Origin: an uncultured Collinsella sp.
GTDB taxonomy: Bacteria > Actinomycetota > Coriobacteriia > Coriobacteriales > Coriobacteriaceae
DNA: 9,151 nt
Direction of reading: 5' to 3'
Assembly: GCA_900551305.1 (NCBI GenBank)
Contig: URVK01000048.1
Span: forward strand, 1 to 9,151
Translations under genes and position numbers: made by a program
Notes under the pieces: generated by a model
The model's database searches: none
What the model was told of the DNA's origin: nothing
The model's input: the letters and a program-made list of their open reading frames with translations, nothing else
Shown here: positions 1 to 6,390 of the stretch, in pieces
Numbering within the stretch: the stretch's first letter is position 1
Layout: each line of letters starts with the position of its first letter

Positions 1-111
1 ACTCTTCCGCTGGGCGAGCCATAGACGCCGCGTACCGATACGGTAAAGTGGCGGCTTGAAATTGGTGCTATATTCAGCTTGAGTTGTTTAATGCTAGTAC
101 GGGAGGGTGAT

Positions 112-603
112 ATGGGGCTGTTCAAGAAGAAAAACCCGCAGGATGCCTTTGATCCCGATGTGTTTACCATCACGGATACGATTTTGGACCCACCGCGGTT
201 TACGTTTTTGCCGGCTATCTACCAGGATGCCACGCGCCGCAAGTGGGCCGTGCATCAGCGCGGCGGCGAGCCGAAGATTTTTGACTATGCGGATGTGCTG
301 CAGTGCGAGATTGCCGAGACCGGAAATCCCGAGGATGTGCCGGAGCTCAGCAAACGCGAACTGGCTCAGCAGATTTTGATTAATCCAGCTCAGGCTACCA
401 AAAACAACGCTGCCAAGCGTAATATGTGCCTTGGTATGGGTGTCATCGTTGTCGTGCAAACCGGCAAGGATGAGATTTCGAAGCTTGAGATTCCGGTGAC
501 CGCGGGCGAAGTCAAGCGAGACTCCGGCCTATATCGGTCGTATCGGAACGTTGCGGAGCAGATCAAAGAAGCCTTCGACGCCATGAGGCGTCCGGAGCAA
601 TGA
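112..603 (+). CDS. Conserved-looking hypothetical protein, 163 aa, possible PH-like fold
   Basis: I do not recognise the family with certainty. I chose the ATG at 112 because GGGAGGG at 101-107 sits 4 bases upstream; an in-frame upstream start at 79 has no ribosome binding site. The protein is soluble, with no signal peptide or clear membrane segment. It has a basic N-terminus (FKKK, residues 4-7), a region with an IFDYADVLQCEI motif (56-67), a hydrophobic strand GVIVVV (110-115), a strand KLEIPV (124-129) and a C-terminal helix (about 141-158). This alternation of strands and a final helix resembles the PH-like part of DUF4428/SHOCT-type proteins, but no zinc-ribbon cysteines are present. 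It ends 35 bp before the first GntR gene, so it probably shares a transcript with both regulators. Its role is unknown. Confidence 0.75.
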   Translation: MGLFKKKNPQDAFDPDVFTITDTILDPPRFTFLPAIYQDATRRKWAVHQRGGEPKIFDYADVLQCEIAETGNPEDVPELSKRELAQQILINPAQATKNNAAKRNMCLGMGVIVVVQTGKDEISKLEIPVTAGEVKRDSGLYRSYRNVAEQIKEAFDAMRRPEQ

Positions 604-638
604 TTCCTGCAGCATCAAGCAGTTGAGGAGTCTTGCCC

Positions 639-1406
639 ATGTCGAGTGAACCATATGCGATTCCGCCCAAAGACCGCGCCTTTGAGGGCATTCGTTGGTA
701 TATCAAACATTATGACCTGCAGAGTGGCGACCGGCTGCCCGCCGAGCGTGTGCTCTGTGAAGAGCTGGGCGTGTCGCGCACGGCGTTGCGTGCTGCGATC
801 ACGCGCCTTATTTCGTGCGGAACTTTGGAAAGCCGCCGCGGTTCGGGCACCTATGTGTGTCCTCCCAAACCGCTGAACATCTTTCAGGAAACATGGAACT
901 ATACGCAGGCGGTGGAGAGGGTTGGCTCAAAGTCGACCGCGCGCCTGGTTTGGTCCAAGGTCGTGTATGCCGATATCGATCTTGCCCAAAAAGCCCAGAT
1001 CGACCTGGGCATGCCGCTCTTCTGCATTCGGCGCGTGCGTGTGGTCAACGGTTCCCCGGCATCGATCGAGACGGCTTACGTCAATCTGTCTTTGTGCCCC
1101 TCGCTTCCCGATCACGATTTTGAGCAGGAAAGCCTCTACGACGTTTTGCTCAAGGAGGGGAATGTCCATGTGACGCACGGCAAGGAGCATATTTCCATCA
1201 GCCGTTTGAACGCCGACGAGGCCAAGTTGCTGAATGCTCAGGAGGGCACGCCGGTGTTTTACAAGGCTTCGCACGAGCGCGACGAGACCGATGGCTTTGT
1301 CGAGTATTGCAAGTCCGTGATTCTGCCGACCAAGTATCGTTTTGCCGATAACGGCGAGGCAGACGGCGTTGCGACGAAGGTGGGTGTCGAATGGCTGATG
1401 CAGTAG
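639..1406 (+). CDS. GntR family transcriptional regulator with UTRA effector domain (first of two)
   Basis: This is a 255-aa DNA-binding regulator of the HutC/UTRA branch of the GntR family, which usually represses sugar or amino-sugar uptake genes until a phosphorylated ligand binds. The winged helix-turn-helix spans about residues 10-75, with the LPAERVLCEELGVSRTALR recognition region at 33-51 and the wing RRGSGTYV at 66-73. The UTRA domain spans about 88-232 and shows RRVRVVNGSPASIE at 131-144 and a C-terminal FVEYCKSVILP at 220-230. The ATG at 639 is preferred over the TTG at 633 because GAGGAG (625-630) lies 8 bases upstream of the ATG. Its end overlaps the next regulator by 16 bp, which suggests translational coupling. 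It probably controls the neighbouring PTS/deglycase units, and FrlR of the E. coli fructoselysine operon is the same domain type. The ligand is not known. Confidence 0.92.
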   Translation: MSSEPYAIPPKDRAFEGIRWYIKHYDLQSGDRLPAERVLCEELGVSRTALRAAITRLISCGTLESRRGSGTYVCPPKPLNIFQETWNYTQAVERVGSKSTARLVWSKVVYADIDLAQKAQIDLGMPLFCIRRVRVVNGSPASIETAYVNLSLCPSLPDHDFEQESLYDVLLKEGNVHVTHGKEHISISRLNADEAKLLNAQEGTPVFYKASHERDETDGFVEYCKSVILPTKYRFADNGEADGVATKVGVEWLMQ

Positions 1407-2104
1407 AAGACTTGCCGGTTTACAAACAAATTCGCCGCTGCATTGCGGAGCGAATCGAGCGCGGCGACTACCCGACGGGCTCGATGATTCCGTCCGAAAA
1501 CGAGCTGGCCGAGGAGTTTGGCGCGACACGCCTGACAATCCGAAGCGCCATGGACGAGTTGGTCAAAAGTGGCCAGATTCGTCGCGTGCAGGGCAAAGGC
1601 GCCTTTGTGGGACACAAGTGGTTTGACGAGCACGAACGCAAGGGCGGCTTCCGCCAGTCGGTTTTGGCATCGGGCGCGACGCCGTCGGTGCGCATCCTGG
1701 CGCGCTCCAAACGCTACGCCGGCCCGTATTATGCCGACTTGTTTGGCATCGCCGAGGACGATCTGCTTTACTCGGTGCGCCGCCTCAACTGCATCAATGG
1801 TGAGCCCGTATCGATCGAGATGACACTGATTCCGTGCCTGCTGTTTCCGGGCATCGAAGACGTGGACATTTCGGTCTTCAGCCTGTTCGAGACCTACGAT
1901 ATGTTGGGACGCAAGCCAGATCAGTCGGTAGAGAAACTCGATATCGAGGCGCTGGGCGCACGCGATGCGAGTTTGCTCAATCTTGAGCCGGGCGATCTGG
2001 CGCTCGTGCTGGAAGGCCTGACCTATGACTCGAGTGGGCAGGCAATCGAGCATGCCAAGTCTTTTACCCGCGGCGACGCCGGCGGATATACCTACAACTA
2101 TTAG
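1391..2104 (+). CDS. GntR family transcriptional regulator with UTRA effector domain (second of two)
   Basis: This second HutC/UTRA regulator has 237 aa. The winged helix-turn-helix covers about residues 7-74: YKQIRRCIAERI (11-22), MIPSENELAEEFGATRLTIR (32-51) and the wing RRVQGKGAFV (64-73). The UTRA domain covers about 83-232, with RRLNCINGEPVSIE at 130-143. It starts inside the end of the previous gene (16 bp overlap) with a GAAGG at 1376-1380, so translation is probably coupled. The two regulators are clearly different in sequence and are not a recent duplicate pair. They may bind different sites or different ligands, or form a hetero-oligomer; the sequence does not say which. A strong terminator follows directly, separating the regulators from the metabolic genes. 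Confidence 0.92.
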   Translation: MADAVEDLPVYKQIRRCIAERIERGDYPTGSMIPSENELAEEFGATRLTIRSAMDELVKSGQIRRVQGKGAFVGHKWFDEHERKGGFRQSVLASGATPSVRILARSKRYAGPYYADLFGIAEDDLLYSVRRLNCINGEPVSIEMTLIPCLLFPGIEDVDISVFSLFETYDMLGRKPDQSVEKLDIEALGARDASLLNLEPGDLALVLEGLTYDSSGQAIEHAKSFTRGDAGGYTYNY

Positions 2105-2110
2105 CGTCTA

Positions 2111-2145
2111 GAGCGTCCCTGCGCATGGCGGGGGCGCTCGTTTTT
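2111..2145 (+). terminator. Intrinsic terminator of the regulator operon
   Basis: A 9-bp stem, GAGCGTCCC (2111-2119) with GGGGCGCTC (2131-2139) including one G-U pair, has an 11-nt loop and is followed by G and five T (2140-2145). It lies 6 bases after the stop codon of the second GntR gene. Confidence 0.88.
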
Positions 2146-2184
2146 ACGGATATATGTCGCTTGACCGATGAGCGGCAAAAACTG

Positions 2185-2263
2185 ACCGTCTACCGAGAGG
2201 GGAGGATGAAATCATAAAATCGGTATTAAAAACGGCTAACCTGTAATCGTTCACTGGTATTAA
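2185..2263 (+). promoter_or_regulatory. Promoter/operator region 1 (upstream of deglycase copy 1)
   Basis: The region holds three elements in an order shared with the other two promoter regions of this window. They are ACCGTCTACCG at 2185-2195, then GGTATTAA at 2222-2229 and GGTATTAA at 2256-2263 (34 bp apart). A possible -10 is TGTAAT at 2242-2247 without a good -35, which would place the transcript start near 2254 and the second site over it. The GGTAT core is like the half-site of HutC/UTRA regulators such as NagR (GGTATAGACC-type operators). Binding by the GntR proteins encoded at 639-2104 is inference. The -10 assignment here is weaker than in the other two regions. Confidence 0.6.
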
Positions 2264-2268
2264 GAACC

Positions 2269-2375
2269 TTTGAATTGTTGAGCTTGGGGCCAAGATGTCC
2301 ACAAGGTTAAGCGGTGCGACGGGGCGGCAAGCCCGTTCATTCCGTGCGACAATTCAAACTGCTCGTGAAAGGAGC
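2269..2375 (+). promoter_or_regulatory. Candidate structured 5' leader of deglycase copy 1
   Basis: A perfect 10-bp inverted repeat, TTTGAATTGT (2269-2278) and ACAATTCAAA (2349-2358), encloses 70 nt. Inside are two small hairpins: CTTG/CAAG (2283-2286 with 2291-2294) and ACGGG/CCCGT (2319-2323 with 2332-2336). Together they could form a three-way junction. Just downstream, GCTC (2361-2364) can pair with GAGC (2372-2375), which overlaps the AAAGGAG ribosome binding site at 2368-2374. GTGCGAC occurs twice (2314-2320 and 2344-2350). I recognise no known riboswitch class, and the same gene at 7530 has no such leader. Confidence 0.4.
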
Positions 2376-2379
2376 GGGA

Positions 2380-3441
2380 ATGAAGGAGACCGAGAAGATC
2401 GAGATCATGCACTTCGACCAGGAGGGCTACCTCGAGGACGGCAGGAACGTCTACGAGGCCGGCAAGCGGATGACCGCCCTGGCCGACCGCGTGCACGAGG
2501 AGGGCTACGACGCCGTCTTCCTGATGGGCGTCGGCGGCACCTGGGACGAGTTCATGCAGCTCGAGTACCTCATGAACAAGTTCGGCGACCGCGACCTCGA
2601 GGTCTACCTGATCCACGCCGCCGAGTGGAACGTCATGGGCCACAAGCGCATGACCGACAGGTCCGTCGTGCTGACCGCCTCCGAGTCCGGCACCACCCCC
2701 GAGGTGCTCGAGGCCGTCGGCAAGATGAGGGAGATGGGCGTGCGCGTCTTCGCCATGACCAACCCCGAGGGCAAGATCGGGCAGGCCGTGGGCGCCGAGA
2801 ACTGCGTCATGATGGCCTCCGACCACGGCGCCGGCGGCTGCGAGAAGGGCTACTACCTCGCCGACTGCTTCGGCCTGCGCCTGCTCAACCGCCGCGGCTG
2901 CTTCCCCAAGTTCGACCTGTTCATCGAGCAGACGAAGGACGTCTGGAAGGACATGCTCGACATCCGCAAGCGCTTCGAGCCGCGCGCCGAGGAGCTCGCC
3001 AGGAAGTACGCGCTGGCCGACTACACCATGTTCATCGGCTCGGGCGCGCTGTGGGGCGAGACCATCCTGTACTCCATGTGCCTGCTCGAGGAGATGCAGT
3101 GGAAGCGCATCCGCCACATCACCTCGCACGACTTCTTCCACGGCACGCTCGAGCTGCTCGAGCCCGGCGTCCCGGTGTTCCTGTTCATGGGAGAGGACGA
3201 GTGCCGCGCCCTCGACGAGCGCGTCCGCGCCTTCCTCACCAGCGGCGTGACCGGCGACGAGGACTACGTCATCATCGACACCGCCGAGTACGCGATCCCG
3301 GGCCTGGACGACGACTTCCGCGTCATCGTGTCCCCCTGGATCCTGTCCGTGCTGACCACCGACCGCCTCGCGCGCAACTACGAGCTGGTCACCAAGCACA
3401 ACCTCAAGTACCGCCGCTACTACCACCAGTTCGACTACTAA
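2380..3441 (+). CDS. SIS-domain sugar-phosphate deglycase, FrlB/FraB/Gfr type (copy 1)
   Basis: This 353-aa cytosolic enzyme most likely splits a 6-phosphorylated fructosamine (Amadori product) into hexose 6-phosphate and an amino acid. The SIS phosphosugar site shows FLMGVGGTW (47-55) and VVLTASESGTTPEVL (96-110). The C-terminal half matches FrlB in E238 and H254, exactly 16 apart like the catalytic Glu/His pair reported for FraB, then GTLELLEPGVPVFLFMG (255-271), VIIDTAEY (297-304) and the C-terminal RRYYHQFDY (345-353). The ATG at 2380 follows AAAGGAG with normal spacing. EIIA begins 21 bp after the stop. Almost every codon ends in G or C (one visible exception is a GGA near 3190), unlike the flanking PTS genes. 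The gene is identical to 7530-8591. An AgaS-like isomerase/deaminase is the alternative, but no NagA or aldolase partner is present. Confidence 0.8.
   Translation: MKETEKIEIMHFDQEGYLEDGRNVYEAGKRMTALADRVHEEGYDAVFLMGVGGTWDEFMQLEYLMNKFGDRDLEVYLIHAAEWNVMGHKRMTDRSVVLTASESGTTPEVLEAVGKMREMGVRVFAMTNPEGKIGQAVGAENCVMMASDHGAGGCEKGYYLADCFGLRLLNRRGCFPKFDLFIEQTKDVWKDMLDIRKRFEPRAEELARKYALADYTMFIGSGALWGETILYSMCLLEEMQWKRIRHITSHDFFHGTLELLEPGVPVFLFMGEDECRALDERVRAFLTSGVTGDEDYVIIDTAEYAIPGLDDDFRVIVSPWILSVLTTDRLARNYELVTKHNLKYRRYYHQFDY
2380..3441 (+). repeat. Direct repeat, left copy (1062 bp, identical to 7530-8591)
   Basis: By line-by-line reading, all 1062 bases are identical to 7530-8591 (offset 5150). Identity starts at the A of ATG and ends at the last A of TAA. 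The bases just outside differ on both sides (A versus C upstream, T versus G downstream). No insertion-sequence ends, target duplications or transposase lie at the borders. Confidence 0.95.
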
Positions 3442-3462
3442 TTTCATTTGGGGGAAACCGCA

Positions 3463-3882
3463 ATGAGGCAATACATCTTCGCCAGCCACGCGCATTTTGC
3501 GACCGGCATCAAGGAGAGTACCGAGCTGCTCTCGGGCGCGCGCGATAACGTCCACGACCTGTCGATGTTTGTCGACGGCCGCACCGATGTCGCCGAGGAG
3601 GCCGCCAAGCTCCTGGCGACCTTCGACCCCGCCGACGACGTAATCGTGTGCACCGACCTGTTTGGCGGCAGCGTCAACAACGAGTTCACCAAGATTGTCC
3701 AGACGCGCCCCAACACCTACCTGGTTGCCAACATGAATCTGCCGCTGCTGATCCAGCTGCTCTTTTCGGACCAGGAGGCTCCCGCCGATCAGGTTATCCG
3801 CGAGATCCTCGCGGCTGACGACACGCGCGTCAAGTTTGTCAACGACCTGCTGACCGATGCGGATGACGAGGAAGAGTTCTAG
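3463..3882 (+). CDS. PTS mannose-family EIIA component
   Basis: This 139-aa soluble phosphocarrier takes phosphate from HPr and passes it to EIIB. The N-terminal IFASHAHFATGIKES places the phosphoacceptor at H9. The family signature DDVIVCTDLFGGS occurs at 58-70, where ManX-type proteins have TDLFGGSP. The ATG at 3463 has GGGGGA 7 bases upstream; a TTG start at 3448 would overlap that site. EIIA is a separate protein here, not fused to EIIB as in E. coli ManX. It is followed after 57 bp by EIIB and is transcribed with deglycase copy 1. The C-terminus is a very acidic tail, DADDEEEF (132-139), echoed by the tail of EIIC. Substrate specificity cannot be read from EIIA. Confidence 0.93.
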   Translation: MRQYIFASHAHFATGIKESTELLSGARDNVHDLSMFVDGRTDVAEEAAKLLATFDPADDVIVCTDLFGGSVNNEFTKIVQTRPNTYLVANMNLPLLIQLLFSDQEAPADQVIREILAADDTRVKFVNDLLTDADDEEEF

Positions 3883-3939
3883 TTACCGCCTGCTATTAAT
3901 GGGGCCGGGTTTCCGGCATGAGACCTTTGGGGGTCAATC

Positions 3940-4422
3940 ATGATTCAACTGCTTCGCGTCGACCATCGTCTGCTTCATGGCCAGGTGGCCGTCTCTTGGG
4001 TCCAGGGCTTGGGTTCTGACTGCATCTTCTGCGTTGGCGACAAGGTTGCCAACGATCCCGTCTGGAAGACTACGCTCAAGATGGGAAAGCCGGCCAACGT
4101 CAAGCTCGTCATCAAGGACATGGAGCACGCCATCGAGGCCATCAACTCCGGTGTTACCGATAAGTACAAGATGATCATCTGCGTCGCCAGCATCGCCGAG
4201 GCCAAGCAGCTTGTCGACGGCTGCCCGCAGATCACCTCCATCAACCTGGGCAACACCAAGTCCAAGGACGAGCAGCGTCCCGATGCCCGTAAGATCTCCC
4301 GCCAGATCTTTGTGACTGCTGCCGAGGAAGAGGACATTCGTGAGCTCGTCGGCCGCGGTGTCGAGGTCGAGATTCGCGCTCTGGCCGACGACCCCAAGGT
4401 CGATGCCCTAAGCGCCCTCTAA
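3940..4422 (+). CDS. PTS mannose/sorbose-family EIIB component
   Basis: This 160-aa soluble phosphotransferase component passes phosphate from EIIA to the sugar entering through EIIC/EIID. The N-terminal block LLRVDHRLLHGQVAVSWV is the family hallmark, and H13 in LLHGQ is the phosphoacceptor. Full length is normal for the family (about 160 aa). GGGGG at 3929-3933 gives a normal ribosome binding site for the ATG at 3940. It is the last gene of the first metabolic unit and is followed by a GC-rich hairpin. The membrane partners EIIC and EIID lie in a separate unit about 300 bp downstream, under a promoter with the same operator-like sites, so the four PTS proteins are probably co-regulated but not co-transcribed. 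Confidence 0.94.
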   Translation: MIQLLRVDHRLLHGQVAVSWVQGLGSDCIFCVGDKVANDPVWKTTLKMGKPANVKLVIKDMEHAIEAINSGVTDKYKMIICVASIAEAKQLVDGCPQITSINLGNTKSKDEQRPDARKISRQIFVTAAEEEDIRELVGRGVEVEIRALADDPKVDALSAL

Positions 4423-4433
4423 TTGAGAACCAC

Positions 4434-4456
4434 GGGCGGCGCGCACGGCGCCGCCC
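4434..4456 (+). terminator. GC-rich hairpin after EIIB, probable terminator without a T run
   Basis: A perfect 8-bp stem, GGGCGGCG (4434-4441) with CGCCGCCC (4449-4456) and a 7-nt loop, lies 11 bases after the EIIB stop. CCAC just before and GTGG just after could extend it. No T run follows, so termination may be partial or factor-dependent. Confidence 0.6.
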
Positions 4457-4503
4457 CTATTCGTGGGCGTACCGGATAAACGCTTTACCCGTTACCCCTA
4501 TCT

Positions 4504-4580
4504 ACCGTTCACCGGGAGTACACGCCCGTTGAGCGATTGGTATTAAATAGTTTTCTCATGACTATATAATTGGTATCAAA
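4504..4580 (+). promoter_or_regulatory. Promoter/operator region 2 (upstream of EIIC-EIID)
   Basis: ACCGTTCACCG (4504-4514) is followed by GGTATTAA (4539-4546) and GGTATCAA (4572-4579), 33 bp apart. A consensus -10 TATAAT at 4565-4570 directly abuts the second site, giving an expected start near 4577. The -35 position is occupied by the first site and has no TTGACA-like sequence. ATTGGTATTAAATA and TATAATTGGTATCA occur here exactly as in promoter region 3. This layout fits repression by a protein covering the -35 and -10, possibly with an activator at about -68. The regulator identity is inferred from the nearby GntR/UTRA genes. Confidence 0.75.
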
Positions 4581-4588
4581 TCATTTGC

Positions 4589-4713
4589 ACCGGTTTAGGT
4601 GTTAACAGCACACCGGTACAAGCTGGATCTGTCTAGGCGATTGTCGGCATGGAAAAGGGCGCGCTGACAAGTCGGGAATCGCCGCGCGGATCCAAGAGGG
4701 ATCAAAGGGAGGA
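4589..4713 (+). promoter_or_regulatory. Candidate structured 5' leader of the EIIC-EIID unit
   Basis: The leader from the predicted start to the ATG is about 140 nt and folds readily. ACCGGT occurs at 4589-4594 and 4612-4617 (self-complementary, so able to pair), with GGTGT/ACACC also possible between 4598 and 4614. A longer hairpin pairs GGCGATT (4636-4642) with AATCGCC (4677-4683) and continues as GTCGGC (4643-4648) with GCTGAC (4663-4668). GATCC/GGATC (4689-4693 with 4699-4703) ends directly before the ribosome binding site at 4704-4713. I recognise no known RNA family. Confidence 0.35.
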
Positions 4714-4716
4714 ACA

Positions 4717-5490
4717 ATGCTTGTTCAAGCGATCCTCATCGGACTTATCGCTGCCTTCGGTAAGCTCGATTATCAGCTCGGTACGCTCTATGCGTTCCGC
4801 CCGATCGTTCTGTGCCCGCTCGTCGGCATAGTCCTCGGGGACCTGCAGTCCGGCCTCGCCATCGGTGCGAGCCTCGAGCTGCTCTTCATGGGTTCAATCT
4901 CCATCGGCGCTTACGTGCCGCCCGATGAGTGCATTGGCGGTGTGCTCGCCTGCGCCTTCGCTATTCAGCTGGGTCAGAGCACCGAGGCCGCTATCGCGCT
5001 CGCGATGCCCATCGCCACTCTGTGCCTGGCCATTAAGAACGTCGTCAACGCCGGTATGCCCCTTCTGGTCGACCGTGCCGACGTCTTTGCCAGCAAGGGT
5101 AACCTCAAGGGTATCTACGCTATGCACTGGATTATCGGTCTCGTGATTGTCGTCCTGGCCTTTATCCTGTGCTCGGTCTCCTTCTATCTGGGTGCCGACG
5201 CTGTTCAGGGCCTGCTCGACTTCATCCCGACGTTCGTCCTCGATGGCTTTGGCGTCGCAGCCAACATCCTGCCTGCCATGGGCTTCGCCATGCTCGGCCG
5301 TCTGGTGCTTACCAAGCAGCTCGTGCCGTTCTACTTCCTGGGCTTCCTGCTGTGCTCCTATGCCAACGTGCCCGTCCTCGGCGTCGCCCTGATCGCAATC
5401 ATCATCGGCATCGACAAGTACGACCTGCTGGGCCTTGGTGGCGCCCAGTCCCAGCTTTCTGTGGAAGGGGATGAGGACGATGACTTCTAA
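4717..5490 (+). CDS. PTS mannose/sorbose-family EIIC permease component
   Basis: This 257-aa integral membrane subunit forms, with EIID, the sugar channel of the PTS. Hydrophobic segments are visible at about residues 4-15, 27-41, 72-85, 91-108, 136-157, 182-197 and 203-232. The family block GASLELLFMGSISIGAYVPP (50-69) includes E54 of the conserved GAxLEL motif. A strong ribosome binding site (AAAGGGAGGA, 4704-4713) precedes the ATG at 4717. The C-terminus is cytosolic and highly acidic (EGDEDDDF, 250-257), like the EIIA tail. The stop overlaps the EIID start by 11 bp, so the two membrane subunits are translationally coupled. Fructoselysine/glucoselysine is the proposed cargo, on context only; mannose-family systems carry many different sugars. 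Confidence 0.94.
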   Translation: MLVQAILIGLIAAFGKLDYQLGTLYAFRPIVLCPLVGIVLGDLQSGLAIGASLELLFMGSISIGAYVPPDECIGGVLACAFAIQLGQSTEAAIALAMPIATLCLAIKNVVNAGMPLLVDRADVFASKGNLKGIYAMHWIIGLVIVVLAFILCSVSFYLGADAVQGLLDFIPTFVLDGFGVAANILPAMGFAMLGRLVLTKQLVPFYFLGFLLCSYANVPVLGVALIAIIIGIDKYDLLGLGGAQSQLSVEGDEDDDF

Positions 5491-6304
5491 TTCCGAGAAC
5501 CAGATTACTCGCTCCGACCTCATTAAGAGCGCCGTGAACACCGGCGCCCTGGGCATGGAATTCTCCTGGACCTACTACAAGCAGATGAACATTGCCTTCT
5601 GCCTGATGGTCGCCAACATGCTCAAGAAGATCTATGCCGGCCGCCCCGATGATTACGCCGAGGCCCTGCATCGTCACAGCGCATTCTTCAACATCACCCC
5701 GCAGCTCGCTCCCTTCGTGGGTGGCATCGCGATGGCCATGGAAGAAAAGGTCGCTCGTGGCGAGGTTGAGCCCGAGAGCGTCAACGACATCAAGGCCGCC
5801 CTCATGGGTCCGCTTTCCGGCCTGGGTGACTCCTTCTTCCTGTCCACCCTGCGCGTCGTCGCCGCTGCCGTGGGCATCAGCCTGTGCCAGGCCGGCAACG
5901 TCTTTGGCCCCATCGCCTTCCTGCTCGTCTACAACATCCCGGCGTTCCTGATTCGTATCTTTGGCGCTATCAAGGGTTATGAGCTAGGCATTGGCTTCCT
6001 CGACGAGGCTCAGAAGACCGGCCTGATGCAAAAGATCATGGCCTGCGTCGGCATTGTCGGCGTTATGGTCGTCGGCGCCATGAGCAAGGACATGTTCTGG
6101 GCTTCGTTGCCCATCGCCATTGGTCAGGGCGACTCCGCCCAGACTCTCCAGGACATCCTGGACGGCATCATGCCCGGTATGCTCGGTATGGCCGCCTTCT
6201 GGCTCTACTACTGGCTGCTCTCCAAGAAGATCAACCCGATGGTCCTGATCCTCTGCACCATGGTCGTGGGCATCATCGGCGCTTACTTTGGCGTGCTTGC
6301 CTAA
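5480..6304 (+). CDS. PTS mannose-family EIID permease component
   Basis: This 274-aa membrane subunit partners with EIIC. Family marks are FSWTYYKQMN (28-37), the RHSAFFNITPQLAPFVGGIAMAMEE region (65-89) matching the FNTxP motif of EIID, and ALMGPLSGLGDSFFLSTLR (107-125) matching MGPLAGIGD. C-terminal hydrophobic segments lie at about 126-160, 186-201 and 234-272. The start is ambiguous between 5471 and 5480. I prefer ATG 5480, because the 5471 codon lies directly against the GGAAGGGG site (5463-5470), leaving no spacer, whereas 5480 has usable spacing. The gene overlaps the end of EIIC. An intrinsic terminator follows about 50 bp after the stop, before the epimerase gene. Confidence 0.94.
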   Translation: MTSNSENQITRSDLIKSAVNTGALGMEFSWTYYKQMNIAFCLMVANMLKKIYAGRPDDYAEALHRHSAFFNITPQLAPFVGGIAMAMEEKVARGEVEPESVNDIKAALMGPLSGLGDSFFLSTLRVVAAAVGISLCQAGNVFGPIAFLLVYNIPAFLIRIFGAIKGYELGIGFLDEAQKTGLMQKIMACVGIVGVMVVGAMSKDMFWASLPIAIGQGDSAQTLQDILDGIMPGMLGMAAFWLYYWLLSKKINPMVLILCTMVVGIIGAYFGVLA

Positions 6305-6352
6305 TATGTTCGAATCGCGCTTCCATCGCGTCTAACGGTTGCGTCGATCTTT

Positions 6353-6390
6353 GGGGGGCTTGTCGCATCTGCGGCGGCCCCCTGTTTTTT
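6353..6390 (+). terminator. Intrinsic terminator between EIID and the epimerase
   Basis: The outer stem GGGGGC (6354-6359) pairs with GCCCCC (6377-6382), and an inner stem GTCGC (6362-6366) pairs with GCGGC (6371-6375), with one G-U pair and an ATCT loop. TG and six T follow (6383-6390). No clear promoter lies between this terminator and the next gene. Confidence 0.85.

Noticed and set aside
61..74. ATTGGTGCTATATT as an autoregulatory operator/-10 before the first gene
   Set aside because: Only ATTGGT matches the motif core, no second site lies 33-35 bp away, and no matching -35 is present.
695..706. TTGGTATATCAA inside the first GntR gene, similar to the operator motif
   Set aside because: It encodes the conserved WYIK part of the GntR N-terminal helix, has different spacing from the promoter sites and has no partner site nearby.
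2269..2358. A MITE-like insertion bounded by the 10-bp inverted repeats
   Set aside because: The flanking bases show no target-site duplication, and no second copy of the element is seen in the window. An RNA helix explains it as well.
2380..3441. AgaS or GlmS-type isomerase annotation
   Set aside because: The E238/H254 spacing and C-terminal blocks align with FrlB/FraB, and no NagA, tagatose-bisphosphate aldolase or glutaminase domain accompanies it. It is kept as the alternative.
2260..3555. Long open frames on the minus strand and in the +3 frame across both deglycase copies (also 7443-8687 and 7775-8626)
   Set aside because: They are Arg- or Val/Leu/Ala-rich low-complexity translations caused by the G/C third-position bias of the real gene, with no ribosome binding sites and no recognisable domains.
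4649..4831. Upstream ORF starting in the EIIC leader and running into EIIC
   Set aside because: It lacks a Shine-Dalgarno, runs out of frame through the EIIC coding region, and its product is a basic/Ser-rich shadow sequence.
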